A DNA stretch of 64,000 bases from Tuctoria greenei (GCA_036927565.1 JAYESD010000001.1:107303110-107367109), one strand, 5' to 3'; counted from the stretch's first letter, positions 31,908 to 43,887 are shown. A program made the numbers and translations. Notes: generated by a model from the letters alone, not told the origin.

Positions 31908-34832
31908 TGTAACACCCTAAATTTTCGCATCATGCATTGCATACATGATCACACATTAAACACTAGTAGAATGAAAGAAAAATAATAAAATATATACATA
32001 TACAAATATGCGTAGCAAAAGAAGGAAAAAAAAAGAAAACAATAATTATGGCCTAAATCTTGTAGTAGGGAATAAGTATAAAAAAAATAATAATAATATA
32101 TATAAATATATATATATATAATATATATAACAATATATAAAAATAGAAAAAAATATTAATAATATATGTTATAAAAATAATAAATAATAAATAATAAATA
32201 TATAATATGAATAATAATATATATATATATATATAAGTAAATGAATAAAATAAATAATGTAAAAATAATAATAAATAAAAAAAGTAATATGTAAAAAAAA
32301 AGAAAAAAAAAGGGGAAAACCCCCGCCGGCCAGCGGCCGAGCCGCAGCCGGCCACGCCCGCACGCGCAGCGCCCCTGGGCCCGCCTCCCACGCGCGTCGC
32401 CCGAGCGAGCGCGCCAGCCCGACACCCGCCGCCCGCGTGGCCCCCACCTCGGCCGACCGCGCGCCCCCGCTCCGCAGCCGGGCCCCGCCCCCTTGACGCG
32501 ACCCCGCCCGCCGCCTGACGCACGAGGCGCCCGAGGCGCCCAGCCCCGGCCGCGTGCCGCCCGAGGCAACCGGGCCCCGCCCCGGTCCTCTCCTCCCCCT
32601 GACCTGACCGCGCCGCCTGCGCTGCAGCAGCGCGCAGCGCGCTGCGCCGGGCCCCACCGGCCGAGCCGCCTCCAAATTTTTCCCTAACCGTCCCCGATTC
32701 TCCCGCCCGGATACAACTCCCTCCCGCGTCCGACTCCCCTGCCGTGAATCCCGCCCCGAACAGAGTCGGTACCAAGGCCGTACCCTAGCCACGCCCCTAT
32801 AAATAGGACCGAGGTCCCTAGACTTTTTCCCACGAACCAGCAGCCGCCAGCAGAGGAGAAAAGCCGCCGGAAGCAGCCGCCGGGAACAGAGAAAACAGAG
32901 GCACCCAGGGAAGAAAAAAAGGAGAAAAAAAAGGGGAAGAAGAGGGAGAAAAAGAGGAGGGCACCACCGTTCGCCGGAGATCGTCGCCGACATCGCGCCG
33001 CCGCCGTCGTACTGCCGAAGGACTGCTGCACCATCCACTTCGTCTACACGTCGCATTTACTCCGCGACCGTCACGCCGTCAGATCTACGGTAGGGTTCGT
33101 TCCCGATGCAAATTTTTGCGACCGTATTGAATCGAGTAGGCGTAAATTAAATTTAGTTGCACCATGAATTTATTTTCAGCAGCATTAATCCACCCTAAAA
33201 CCCCCGTAAACTCATATGAACACGTATGAACTAGTCGCATCTAATTAATAAACGACCGTAGTAAATTAATTATTAAACTGTGCATGCATGCATGTCATTG
33301 CATGTTGATTATTTTGTGTGCATTATGTTGAATTGTATATGTTTTCTTGTATGTATGATCACGCGTAGAGGAACGTGCTCAAGAGGCCGCATACGAGGAT
33401 TTCCAAAACCAAGATTTCGAAGCGCTTGAGCAACCCCATCCGCCAGAGCAAGGCAAGTGTCCTTGAAGCATATTGATCCTGTTTTATTAAATGTTTTGTT
33501 TGCGAACTTGCATGCTTGTGTCAAATTGATGGGAATCCTATGGTCGGAAGTTTACTAGTTTTGTTTGACCACCCTTGTCACCTGGAATTTATGGTAGATT
33601 GTCGGGAGGGGTTTTTACCTTTTTGCTTCGCTTAATTAATTGGGATGGTAAACAACACTACACATTTAATTATGCATCATGATATTCTGGTTAACGTGAA
33701 CTGGTCAATACGATGGGTGACCTAAGCAAGCATGGATATGTGGATGGGTTGGATGTTATGGTGGTTTGCTTGCCTTAGATCTAAGGACCGGTTCATGCGA
33801 GAATATGCCAGGTCAACAGTGCCACCACAAGGCCAAGTATGGGTGCGGCGTAGCTGAATAATTAGGAGCGCTGCTAGTATTGTATGGACCATTGGATGGC
33901 GCGGGGAATGGGAGTCGAGGAGGACTGCCCTGGGATCCGCATGGCACACGAGGGGGCCCGTGGGTGGGAGAATAGAGATTCAAGCCTGCCGGTGAAACCT
34001 TAGTGGGGCCGTACATACTAGTAGTCCCTTTTGAAAGGCTATTTTGTGATCTCTTGGCCACACACCTACGGAAGTGTGAGATGGCACAATGGAGGTTTCT
34101 TAGTCATCGAAAGGTGATAAAATCACAAACATGTGGGTAAAGTGGTACAACCTCTGCAGAGTGTTAAAAACTATCATGATAGCCGTGCTCCCGGTTATGA
34201 GCGCCTAGATGACCTACATGATTAGAGTTGGAAATTGGGATTTGGGATGGTTATGGTTTGGTAATGGTTATGGTTGGTTTATGGGTTATGGTCATGGTTA
34301 CGAAATTGAGTTATGGTAATTGGACATGGACAATGGTAATGTTGGTAATAATTGGATAATGTTTATACTTTGTTAATATGATGGGACTTTTTTCACATAG
34401 ACATAGTATAATGCTTTTCAAATGTTTTACTGTACTTTTCAGCACTTAGCCATTATTATTGTCGTCATTTGAATTAGCCACATGTCATACTTTCCACACT
34501 TGCTGAGTACGACATGTACTCACCCTTGCAATCCCCCCCAACAGCTACTGGAGACAATTGGGAGTACCCTGAGGATCACGAGGAGTACTAGGTTGCGTAC
34601 CGCCGTCAATTGCCTGTGGATTGGAGTCGTGCTGTTTAGTTTATTTTCCGCTGCAATTATTTAGAGTTATATTATTCGTGAACTATTGGATTATTGTAAT
34701 AAAGTACTTATTTATTAGTTAAGACGTGGTTAAATTCTGTTTATCATTTGTGAATCATTCGTGTATGTGTGTTGAACATCCTGGGCACACATATGCGTTA
34801 CGCTTGGTTCATATTCGGAACCGGGTGTCACA
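31908..34832 (+). repeat. Element C 5' LTR (2925 bp)
   Basis: TGTAACACCC ... GTGTCACA. U3 has an extreme AT-rich block (about 31975-32300, ATA/TA repeats), followed at once by a very GC-rich block (about 32320-32690). Then come a TATA box and a transcribed leader. Downstream are exon-like segments (33371-33452 and 34545-34591), GGTTATGG-type repeats (34239-34330) and the CTGAGTACGACATGTACTC segment (34502-34520). Long ORFs on the minus strand in 32053-33056 are by-products of composition, not genes. Confidence 0.95.
32798..32805 (+). promoter_or_regulatory. TATA box of the element C 5' LTR
   Basis: TATAAATA in CCCCTATAAATAGGACC, right after the GC-rich block. It is repeated at 41850-41857 in the 3' LTR. 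The predicted start of transcription is about 30 bases downstream. Confidence 0.8.
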
Positions 34833-34835
34833 AAT

Positions 34836-34848
34836 TGGTATCAGAGCC
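34836..34848 (+). other. Element C primer-binding site (initiator Met-tRNA)
   Basis: TGGTATCAGAGCC, three bases after the LTR end. It is the standard plant iMet-tRNA PBS. Confidence 0.92.
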
Positions 34849-35238
34849 GCGTTGACCGTAGGACGCAAGCCTAGGTAGAATGGACACTCTAGAGCACTTA
34901 GGAACACTCTTCTAATATGCTATTTTCGAAAATTTTTGCTGCTGTTTTGTTTCCTTTATTTTCGGCCGCAAAAAGTATTGATCGCTGCTGCGTTTTTGAT
35001 AAAAATTTTCAGAAGTGAGCAATATTAAGTGCTGCTGTTTTGCTGTATAAATTTTCGCGAAAACGGTGTGTTTTGCTGCTATTATGTGTGGGTAAAATTA
35101 TTGTGTTGGTTGCTGTAATTTTTCTCTTTATTTTTCGTTCTTTTGGAACCGCTGCACCGCTCTTTGTCCGCCGTTTAGCTGCTGAAATTTTCAGATTTGT
35201 TTTTTATTATTTTCCTAATGTATTCTTGTTTCTTGTAG
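34849..35238 (+). other. Element C untranslated leader before ORF0
   Basis: T-rich leader without a credible coding frame (the 35040-35267 frame is low-complexity Phe/Leu/Val). It ends TTCTTGTAG directly at the ORF0 ATG, which looks like a 3' splice acceptor. Confidence 0.55.
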
Positions 35239-36090
35239 ATGGCCCGCACCAAGACAACCCCCCGTAAGTCGACCGGTGGACTCGTGCCCCCGCGTAGGTT
35301 GGCTAGTCGCTCTCCGGCCGTCGACCCCCGTCACCCCGTGGTGATCCGTTCTGACGGCAGAGCCGCAGGACAACTGCGACACTGTCTCCGTGCCCTACTC
35401 CGTGAGGCTGGCTACCGCCACCACAGTCTCTCGCTCTCCTACCACACCACTGGAGTGCAGCGCCCCGGCAGGAAGGAGTGGAGCTACAAAATCTATATCT
35501 ACTACGGTGACGAGTTGGTGAAGACCCACAGCAGCCCCGCTTGGAGGAGCTCCCGCCGATCTGCAGAGCAGGATGCTAGCTGGGAAGCAGCCACTTTCTG
35601 GAGCCACGCCCGCCGTTTCCGTCTGGAGGACACGGTTCACGCCTTCGTCCCGCAGCGTCCCAGTGGCACTGCGCGCTTCGTCTCCAGACACGTGGAGGGA
35701 CCCCTGGACCTCCCGCAGTCTCGTCAGACTGTTGGCGACGTGACCCAGCTGAGTGCCCGACTTCAGAGGGCGCAGCAGGAGATCCAGGATGGACGCGACC
35801 TCGCCCAGCGCCACGAGGCGATAATCAGGAGGTATCGTCGGATCACCGACGAGGACCCGGACGACTACGCGTCCGACACCCCGATGTGGACCCCGGACTC
35901 TCCAGACCGTCGCAACGGTCAGCGTGAGTCATCCTCTGAGGAGTCCTCTGACGAGGAACCTTCCAGTGTGGCATCTACCGCACCACCGCCGCCTGCTGCC
36001 TCACCACCCCAGGACCCACAGGACCCCGAGGACCCTGACGACGACGACGACGACGAGGACCCGAATGAGTTCCCGCTCGACGACGACTAG
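35239..36090 (+). CDS. ORF0 upstream of gag, with a histone H3-like N-terminal tail
   Basis: An intact 283-codon ORF between the leader and gag. The N-terminus MARTKTTPRKSTGG matches the histone H3 tail at Met and at A1 R2 T3 K4 T6 R8 K9 S10 T11 G12 G13, and after a gap at P16, L20 and A21. The middle (about residues 35-150) is an Arg/His-rich region I do not recognise (RHCLRALLREAGY, WSYKIYIYYGDELVKTH, FWSHARRFRLEDTVHAF). Residues of about 170-205 form a probable coiled coil (LSARLQRAQQEIQ). The C-terminus is very acidic (DDDDDDEDPNEF). ORF0-type frames upstream of gag are known from some rice gypsy elements. The H3 likeness is what I see here, and its role is inference. The frame is clean while gag-pol carries stops. 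Confidence 0.8.
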   Translation: MARTKTTPRKSTGGLVPPRRLASRSPAVDPRHPVVIRSDGRAAGQLRHCLRALLREAGYRHHSLSLSYHTTGVQRPGRKEWSYKIYIYYGDELVKTHSSPAWRSSRRSAEQDASWEAATFWSHARRFRLEDTVHAFVPQRPSGTARFVSRHVEGPLDLPQSRQTVGDVTQLSARLQRAQQEIQDGRDLAQRHEAIIRRYRRITDEDPDDYASDTPMWTPDSPDRRNGQRESSSEESSDEEPSSVASTAPPPPAASPPQDPQDPEDPDDDDDDEDPNEFPLDDD

Positions 36091-36398
36091 TCCTCGACCT
36101 ATGCCACGACTCAAGGATAGGCACACCCCCATTAGTGAATAAGAGCGATGTAGATATACTTGTGTGGCCTTGAGTTGTTTTACTTCTTTTAGGATCTTTG
36201 TAAATTCTGTTTGGTGCTTGTTTGAGTGCTTGTGTGCTTAGTAGAGAGTTGTGGGATGCTTCGGCATTTGTCCACATCCTCGTAATATAGGTCTATATTA
36301 ATAAAGGATTATTTAGTGTCACACACCTTGATGCATATAGTTGGGACGTTCTTTCCAAATTCTAAATCCTTCTGTCCCTACCTTTCCTTCGCCAACAG
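36091..36398 (+). other. Spacer between ORF0 and gag
   Basis: AT-rich, no coding. It ends CTTCGCCAACAG directly before the gag ATG, again resembling a splice acceptor. This may let gag-pol be translated from a spliced mRNA that skips ORF0. Confidence 0.5.
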
Positions 36399-39300
36399 AT
36401 GGTGAGAACTCGTAACCAGAGGGATGCTAACGATGAGGAGGAGCGCAATGAAGTACCTCAGAACAACCCGGGACATGCTCATGGAGCCATCAATATTGAA
36501 CAACTGTTAGCTATGCAGAACCAGCTCATGCAGACCATGATACAGACCATGGGACAGCTGCAAGCTGGCAGCAACAATCAGCCCCACCTGCCTCCACCGC
36601 CACCCCCGCCACATCACAACCGTTTGGGAGAGTTCATGAGGACTAGACCGCCCACCTTTGCACAAGCCACAGACCCAATGGAAGCTGATGATTGGATGAA
36701 GTCCGTTGAGAAGAAACTTGCTATTGTCCAGTGCACTGACAGGGAGAAGGTTCTCTTTGCATCACATCAACTAGTTGGAGCAGCCGCTGACTGGTGGGAA
36801 GCTCTTTGCAACGCACATGATAACCAGGAAACAATCACTTGGGCTGAGTTTAAACAGAGTTTCTGTTCCCACTATGTACCTGAAGGAGTTATGATACTGA
36901 GGAGACAAGACTTTGAAAATCTCAGGCAAGGAAGGATGAGTGTGAGTGAGTATCTTAACAAATTCACTCAATTATCAAGATATGCTCCAGAAGACATCAA
37001 AACTGATAGTAGGAAGCAGTATCTGTTTATGAGAGGTCTCAACAGTGAAATTCAAGTCCAGTTGCTCAATACTGATTATCCAAACTTCCAAAAGCTGGTT
37101 GACAAGGCTATTGTGGTTGAGAACAAGATTCGTGAGATGGAGCAGGACAACAAGAGGAAGATGTCACATCATGGACCGCAGCAAGGAAGCAATGTTCGCC
37201 CCCGCTATGCACCACCTACTGCACCACAATACAACCCCTCTGCTCCTGCATACCGCACTGCTTATCCGCCCCGCCCAAATCAGCCACCGCAGCAACGCCC
37301 CGCCATGCAAGCGCCTCGCAATCCTGTTCCACCTGCGCCGCGTCCTAACATGGCGGCAAATGCTCAAAACCAGATGCGCCCAAACTTCCCCAATGCTATG
37401 GGTGGTAAGACATGCTATGCGTGTGGAGAACCCGGACATTTTGCAAGTCAATGCCCCAAGAGAAACAATGGACCTATGAACAATGCACCAAGGCCAAATC
37501 ACCCGCGACCAAATGGAGGAGCACCACAAGGCAACCGTGGACAACAGAATTTTGCTTGTGGCAATGTGAATCATATCTCTACTGAGGAAGCCCAGCAAGC
37601 TGATGACGTCGTGATTGGTATGTTTCTCGCCAACTCCAACCCCGCGACTGTTTTATTTGATTGAGGAGCATCTCATTCATTCATCTCGTCAAAGTATGTT
37701 GCCAAGTACAATTTGCCTATATCTCATATGAAGCAAACTATGCTAGTAAGTTCTCCTGGCGGAGAGATGAGGACAAATATAGTATGTCCGAAAGTAAGCA
37801 TTAAAATAAGGGGGGTAGACTTTCTCGCAAACCTCATAGTATTGGACTCCCAAGGAATAGACATAATACTTGAAATGGACTGGCTGAGCAAGTATAATGG
37901 AGTCATTCAATGCGCCGAGAGGATTGTGCAGTTGACAAGTGAACATGGTACACGCATTGAAGTTGAAGCAGCCCAACCTGCAAGAGGGAAAGCGATGCTG
38001 AGTCACGTGGAAGAAGTGACATTGGAAAGCATTCCGATCGTTCGCGAGTACCCAGACGTGTTTCCATAGGAGTTGCCAGGTATGCCACCTGATCGTGACA
38101 TAGAATTCGCCATTGAGTTGATACCCGGAACTGCACCTATAGCTAAGAGGCCGTATAGGATGCCTCCTAAGGAATTGGCAGAGCTCAAGAAGCAAATTCA
38201 AGAGCAGCTAGAGAAGGGTTTTATACGCCCAAGCTCATCCCCGTGGGGAGCCCCAGTGCTCTTCGTAGATAAGAAGGATGGAACCCAGAGGATGTGTGTG
38301 GACTATAGGTCTCTCAATGAAGTGACAATTAAGAACAAGTACTCACTGCCCCGTATAGAGGATTTGTTCGACCAAATGAAGGGTGCCTGTATCTTCTCCA
38401 AGATCGACTTACGGTCAGGATACTTCCAAATGAAGATTAGACCATCAAATATACCCAAGACAACATTTCGGACACGATATGGATCTTATGAGTACACCGT
38501 CATGTCATTTGGATTAACGAACGCGCCTGCGTACTTTATGTATCTCATGAATAAGGTCTTCATGGAATATCTGGATAAGTTCGTTGTAGTGTTCATCGAT
38601 GATATTATGATCTACTCGAAGGATGAGAAGGAACACGAGGAACACTTGAGGCTTACGCTGCAGAAATTGAGGGAGCATCAATTATATGCCAAGTTCAGTA
38701 AATGTCAATTTTGGTTACGAGAAGTTTCTTTCCTAGGCCATATTATCTCTGGAGGAGGAGTATCAGTTGACCCAGGGAAGGTGAGAGATGTGCTTAAGTG
38801 GGAACCGCCACAGAATGTCAAGGAGATTCGAAGTTTCCTTGGAATGGCTGGATATTACCGTCGATTCATAAAGGATTTTTCCAAGATAGCCAAGCCTATG
38901 ACCGAATTACTCATGAAGGGAAAGGCATTCCGATGGACTCAAGCTTGTCAGGATAGCTTTGAAGAGTTAAAGAAAAGATTGACAACCGCCCCAGTGTTAG
39001 TATTACCGGACGTGAGCAAGAGTTTTGATATATACTGTGATGCATCAAGACAAGGATTAGGATGTGTGCTCATGCAAGAAGGCCAAGTGGTAGCTTATGC
39101 ATCGAGGCAACTAAAGAAACATGAGTTGAATTATCCTACGCACGACCTTGAACTCGCAGCCGTGGTACACGCCTTGAAGATATGGAGACACTATGTTTTT
39201 GGTCACCGATGTGAGATTTATACAGATCACAAGAGTCTCAAGTACATATTTACGCAAACGGATCTGAATCTGAGGCAACGCCGATGGTTGGAGCTCATCA

Positions 39301-40970
39301 AGGATTATGATGTAGGAATCAACTATCACCCAGGGAAGGCCAACGTAGTGGCCGACGCCTTGAGCCGTAAAGGAGTAAGTCATCAACTCACAGTTCGAGA
39401 GCTGCCATCCGAGTTATGCAAGGAGTTTGAACGGTTGAACCTCGGATTCATAAATGAGATGGGAACGATGGAAGTCAACCCAACATTGGAGCAGGAAATA
39501 CGGGAAGGACAGACAAAGGACAAGGAAATACAAGAAATCAAGGAAAGGACCCAAGAAGGAAAGGAATTCAGATTTGATGAGGACGAACAAGGTACCTTAT
39601 GGCTTGGAAAGAGGATTGTGGTACCTAATGTCAGGCATATTCGAGAAACAATATTGAAGGAGGCACGTGACTCGCCTTACTCAATTCATCCTGGCTGTAC
39701 GAAGATGTACAAGGACTTAAAGACATGTTATTGGTGGGCCAGCATGAAAAAGGACATAGCCGAATATGTTGCACTTTGTGATGTGTGCCAACGAGTTAAA
39801 GCTGAACATCAAAGGCCAGCCGGATTGTTACAACCATTGAAGATCCCGGAGTGGAAGTGGGAAGAGATTGGTATGGACTTTATAGTTGGATTACCGCGAA
39901 CTCAGTCTGGCTATGATTCAATATGGGTTATTGTGGATCGATTGACAAAGTCAGCTCATTTCATTCCTGTCAAGACCACATATACCACCACGAAGCTAGC
40001 AAAATTGTATATGGAAAATATTGTGTGCCGACACGGAGTACCGAAGAAGATAGTCTCGGATAGAGGTTCTCAATTCACCTCCAGATTTTGGCAGAAATTG
40101 CATGAAGCAATGGGAACAAGGCTGAACTTTAGTTCGGCGTATCACCCTCAAACAGACGGACAAACCGAGAGGACCAACCAAATTTTGGAAGACATGTTAA
40201 GAGCATGTGCTTTAAAGCATAGGAAAAGTTGGGATAAAAGTTTGCCGTATGCTGAATTCTCGTACAACAATAGTTACCAAGCCAGTTTGAAAATGTCACC
40301 CTATGAAGCATTATACGGAAGGAAATGTAGGACTCCCTTGTTTTGGAATGAAACCGGAGAGAATCAAGTGTTTGGTCCCGACGTGTTACAAGAAGCTGAA
40401 AGGCAAGTCCAAATAATACGGGAAAACTTAAAGGCTGCCCAGTCTCGACAGAAAGGTTATGCTGATAATAGGCGAAGGAGTCTGACCTTTGAAGTTGGAG
40501 ATTTTGTATACCTCAAAGTGTCACCTATCAGAGGTCAGCGACGGTTTAACGTCAAGGGAAAACTCGCACCACGTTACATCGGACCATTTAAGATTCTGGA
40601 CAAGCGAGGAGAGGTAGCTTATCGACTTGAGCTGCCAACGTATCTCTCCGATGTACACGACGTGTTTCACGTCTCTCAACTCAAGAAGTGTCTCAGGGTA
40701 CCGGAAGAACAAGTGCCGATGGACGAGTTAGAACTTCAGGAGGATTTGTCCTATGTCGAACAACCTATCAAAATTTTGGATATGAAGGAAAGAGTCACGA
40801 GAAATAAGAGGATCTGTTGGTGCAAAGTGCAATGGAAACACCATACGGAAGCCGAAGCTACATGGGAACGTGAAGAAGACCTGAAGGCAGAATTCCCTCA
40901 TCTTTTCCCCACGCTATCGAATCTCGAGGGCGAGATTCACTTTAAGGGGGGTAGGTTTGTAACACCCTAA
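36399..40970 (+). pseudogene. gag-pol: Element C gag-pol (single frame, two premature stops)
   Basis: 1524 codons in one frame. gag: MVRTRNQRDAN start, core at residues of about 75-250, zinc knuckle CYACGEPGHFASQC. TGA at 37662-37664 falls inside the protease active site (FD-stop-GASHSF). A second stop, TAG, at 38067-38069 precedes ELPGMPPDRDIEF. After it RT, RNase H and integrase are open to 40970: FIDDIMIYS, YCDASRQGLG, zinc finger CDVCQRVKAEH, core MDFIVGLP, SDRGSQF, DGQTERTNQ, GPF (RYIGPFKIL), chromodomain (CWCKVQWKHHTEAEATWERE). The stop codon lies 13 bases inside the 3' LTR, and the PPT is part of the coding frame. Confidence 0.95.
40944..40957 (+). other. Element C polypurine tract
   Basis: AAGGGGGGTAGGTT immediately before the TG of the 3' LTR. 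It is translated as the last part of the pol frame. Confidence 0.8.
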
Positions 40971-43882
40971 ATTTTGGCATCATGCATTGCATACATGATC
41001 ACACATTAAACACTAGTAGAATGAAAGAATAATAATAAAATATATACATATACAAATATGCGTAGCAAAAGAAGGAAAAAAAAAAGAAAACAATAATTAT
41101 GGCCTAAATCTTGTAGTAGGTAATAAGTATAAAAAAATAATAATAATATATATAAATATATATATAAATAATATATATAACAATATATAAAAATAGAAAA
41201 AAATATTAATAATATATGTTATAAAAATAATAAATAATAAATAATAAATATATAATATGAATAATAATATATATATATATATAAAAGTAAATGAATAAAA
41301 TAAATAATGTAAAAATAATAATAAATAAAAAAAAGTAATATGTAAAAAAAAAGAAAAAAAAAGGGGGAAAACCCCCGCCGGCCAGCGGCCGAGCCGCAGC
41401 CGGCCACGCCCGCACGCGCAGCGCCCCTGGGCCCGCCTCCCACGCGCGTCGCCCGAGAGAGCGCGCCAGCCCGACACCCGCCGCCCGCGTGGCCCCCACC
41501 CCGGCCGACCGCGCGCCCCCGCTCCGCAGCCGGGCCCCGCCCCCTTGACGCGACCCCGCCCGCCGCCTGACGCACGAGGCGCCCGAGGCGCCCAGCCCCG
41601 GCCGCGTGCCGCCCGAGGCACCCGGGCCCCGCCCCGGTCCTCTCCTCCCCCTGACCTAACCGCGCCGCCTGCGCTGCAGCAGCGCGCAGCGCGCTGCGCC
41701 GGGCCCCGCCGGCCGAGCCGCCTCCAAATTTTTCCCTAACCGTCCCCGATTCTCCCGCCCGGATACAACTCCCTCCCGCGTCCGACTCCCCTGCCGTGAA
41801 TCCCGCCCCGAACAGAGTCGGTACCAAGGCCGTACCCTAGCCACGCCCCTATAAATAGGACCGAGGTCCCTAGACTTTTTCCCACGAACCAGCAGCCGCC
41901 AGCAGAGGAGAAAAGCCGCCGGAAGCAGCCGCCGGGAACAGAGAAAACAGAGGCACCCAGGGAAGAAAAAAAGGAGAAAAAAAAGGGGAAGAAGAGGGAG
42001 AAAAAGAGGAGGGCACCACCGTTCGCCGGAGATCGTCGCCGACATCGCGCCGCCGCCGTCGTACCGCCGAAGGACTGCTGCACCATCCACTTCGTCTACA
42101 CGTCGCATTTACTCCGCGGTCACGCCGTCAGATCTACGGTAGGGTTCGTTCCCGATGCAAATTTTTGCGACCGTATTGAATCGAGTAGGCGTAAATTAAA
42201 TTTAGTTGCACCATGAATTTATTTTGAGCAGCATTAATCCACCCTAAAACCCCCGTAAACTCATATGAACACGTATGAACTAGTCGCATCTAATTAATAA
42301 ACGACCGTAGTAAATTAATTATTAAACTGTGCATGCATGCATGTCATTGCATGTTGATTATTTTGTGTGCATTATGTTGAATTGTATATGTTTTCTTGTA
42401 TGTATGATCACGCGTAGAGGAACGTGCTAAAGAGGCTGCATACGAGGATTTCCAAAACCAAGATTTCGAAGCGCTTGAGCAACCCCATCCGCCGGAGCAA
42501 GGCAAGTGTCCTTGAAGCATATTGATCCTGTTTTATTAAATGTTTTGTTTGCGAACTTGCATGCTTGTGTCAAATTGATGGGAATCCTATGGTAGGAAGT
42601 TTACTAGTTTTGTTTGACCACCCTTGTCACCTGGAATTTATGGTAGATTGTCGGGAAGGGTTTTTACCTTTTTGCTTCGCTTAATTAATTGGGATGGTAA
42701 ACAACACTACACATTTAATTATGCATCATGATATTCTGGTTAACGCGAACTGGTCAATACGATGGGTGACCTAAGCAAGCATGGATATGTGGATGGGTTG
42801 GATGTTATGGTGGTTTGCTTGCCTTAGATCTAAGGACCGGTTCATGCGAGAATATGCCAGGTCAACAGTGCCACCACAAGGCCAAGTATGGGTGCGGCAT
42901 AGCTGAATAATTAGGAGCGCTGCTAGTATTGTATGGACCATTGGATGGCGCGGGGAATGGGAGTCGAGGAGGACTGCCCTGGGATCCGCATGGCACACGA
43001 GGGGGCCCGTGGGTGGGAGAATAGAGATTCAAGCCTGCCGGTGAAACCTTAGTGGGGCCGTACATACTAGTAGTCCCTTTTGAAAGGCTATTTTGTGATC
43101 TCTTGGCCACACACCTACGGAAGTGTGAGATGGCACAATGGAGGTTTCTTAGTCATCGAAAGGTGATAAAATCACAAACATGTGGGTAAAGTGGTACAAC
43201 CTCTGCAGAGTGTTAAAAACTATCATGATAGCCGTGCTCCCGGTTATGAGCGCCTGGATGACCTACATGATTAGAGTTGGAAATTGGGATTTGGGATGGT
43301 TATGGTTTGGTAATGGTTATGGTTGGTTTATGGGTTATGGTCATGGTTACGAAATTGAGTTATGGTAATTGGACATGGACAATGGTAATGTTGGTAATAA
43401 TTGGATAATGTTTATACTTTGTTAATATGATGGGACTTATTTCACATAGACATAGTATAATGCTTTTCAAATGTTTTACTGTACTTTTCAGCACTTAGCC
43501 ATTATTATTGTCGTCATTTGAATTAGCCACATGTCATACTTTCCACACTTGCTGAGTACGACATGTACTCACCCTTGCAATCCCCCCCCAACAGCTACTG
43601 GAGACAATTGGGAGTACCCTGAGGATCACGAGGAGTACTAGGTTGCGTACCGCCGTCAATTGCCTGTGGATTGGAGTCGTGCTGTTTAGTTTATTTTCCG
43701 CTGCAATTATTTAGAGTTATATTATTCGTGAACTATTGGATTATTGTAATAAAGTACTTATTTATTAGTTAAGACGTGGTTAAATTCTGTTTATCATTTG
43801 TGAATCATTCGTGTATGTGTGTTGAACATCCTGGGCACACATATGCGTTACGCTTGGTTCATATTCGGAACCGGGTGTCACA
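40958..43882 (+). repeat. Element C 3' LTR (2925 bp)
   Basis: Nearly identical to the 5' LTR and of the same length. Differences are mostly single transitions, plus a 3-bp deletion near 42117 and small indels in A and C runs. TATAAATA at 41850-41857. Confidence 0.95.
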
Positions 43883-43887
43883 GAAGT
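43883..43887. repeat. Target-site duplication GAAGT, right copy
   Basis: Follows the last CA of element C and matches 31903-31907. Confidence 0.93.

Larger units (their letters stand above)
31908..43882 (+). mobile_element. Young Tekay-like chromovirus, element C (11,975 bp)
   Basis: Two 2925-bp LTRs, iMet-tRNA PBS, an extra ORF0 upstream of gag, a gag-pol frame with chromodomain, PPT, and a perfect 5-bp target duplication. By hand comparison the LTRs differ at only about 20-25 positions plus a few indels, below 1 percent, so insertion was recent. gag-pol is a single frame broken by two stops, so this copy is probably non-autonomous unless the stops are suppressed. It sits inside aORF exon 2 of element B. 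Confidence 0.95.

Noticed and set aside
32053..33056. Long minus-strand ORFs (up to 295 codons) in the element C LTR, repeated at 41097-42108
   Set aside because: They run from the GC-rich into the AT-rich block, giving Arg/Gly/Ala then Tyr/Ile/Phe low complexity. They differ between the two near-identical LTRs by small indels and lie over the promoter.
34836..34848. tRNA-like sequence after LTRs
   Set aside because: Only the 12-18 bases complementary to a tRNA 3' end are present. These are primer-binding sites, not tRNA genes.
35239..35290. ORF0 as a true histone H3 gene or fragment
   Set aside because: Only the first 14 to 22 residues match. The histone fold is absent, and the ORF lies between the LTR and gag of a retrotransposon.
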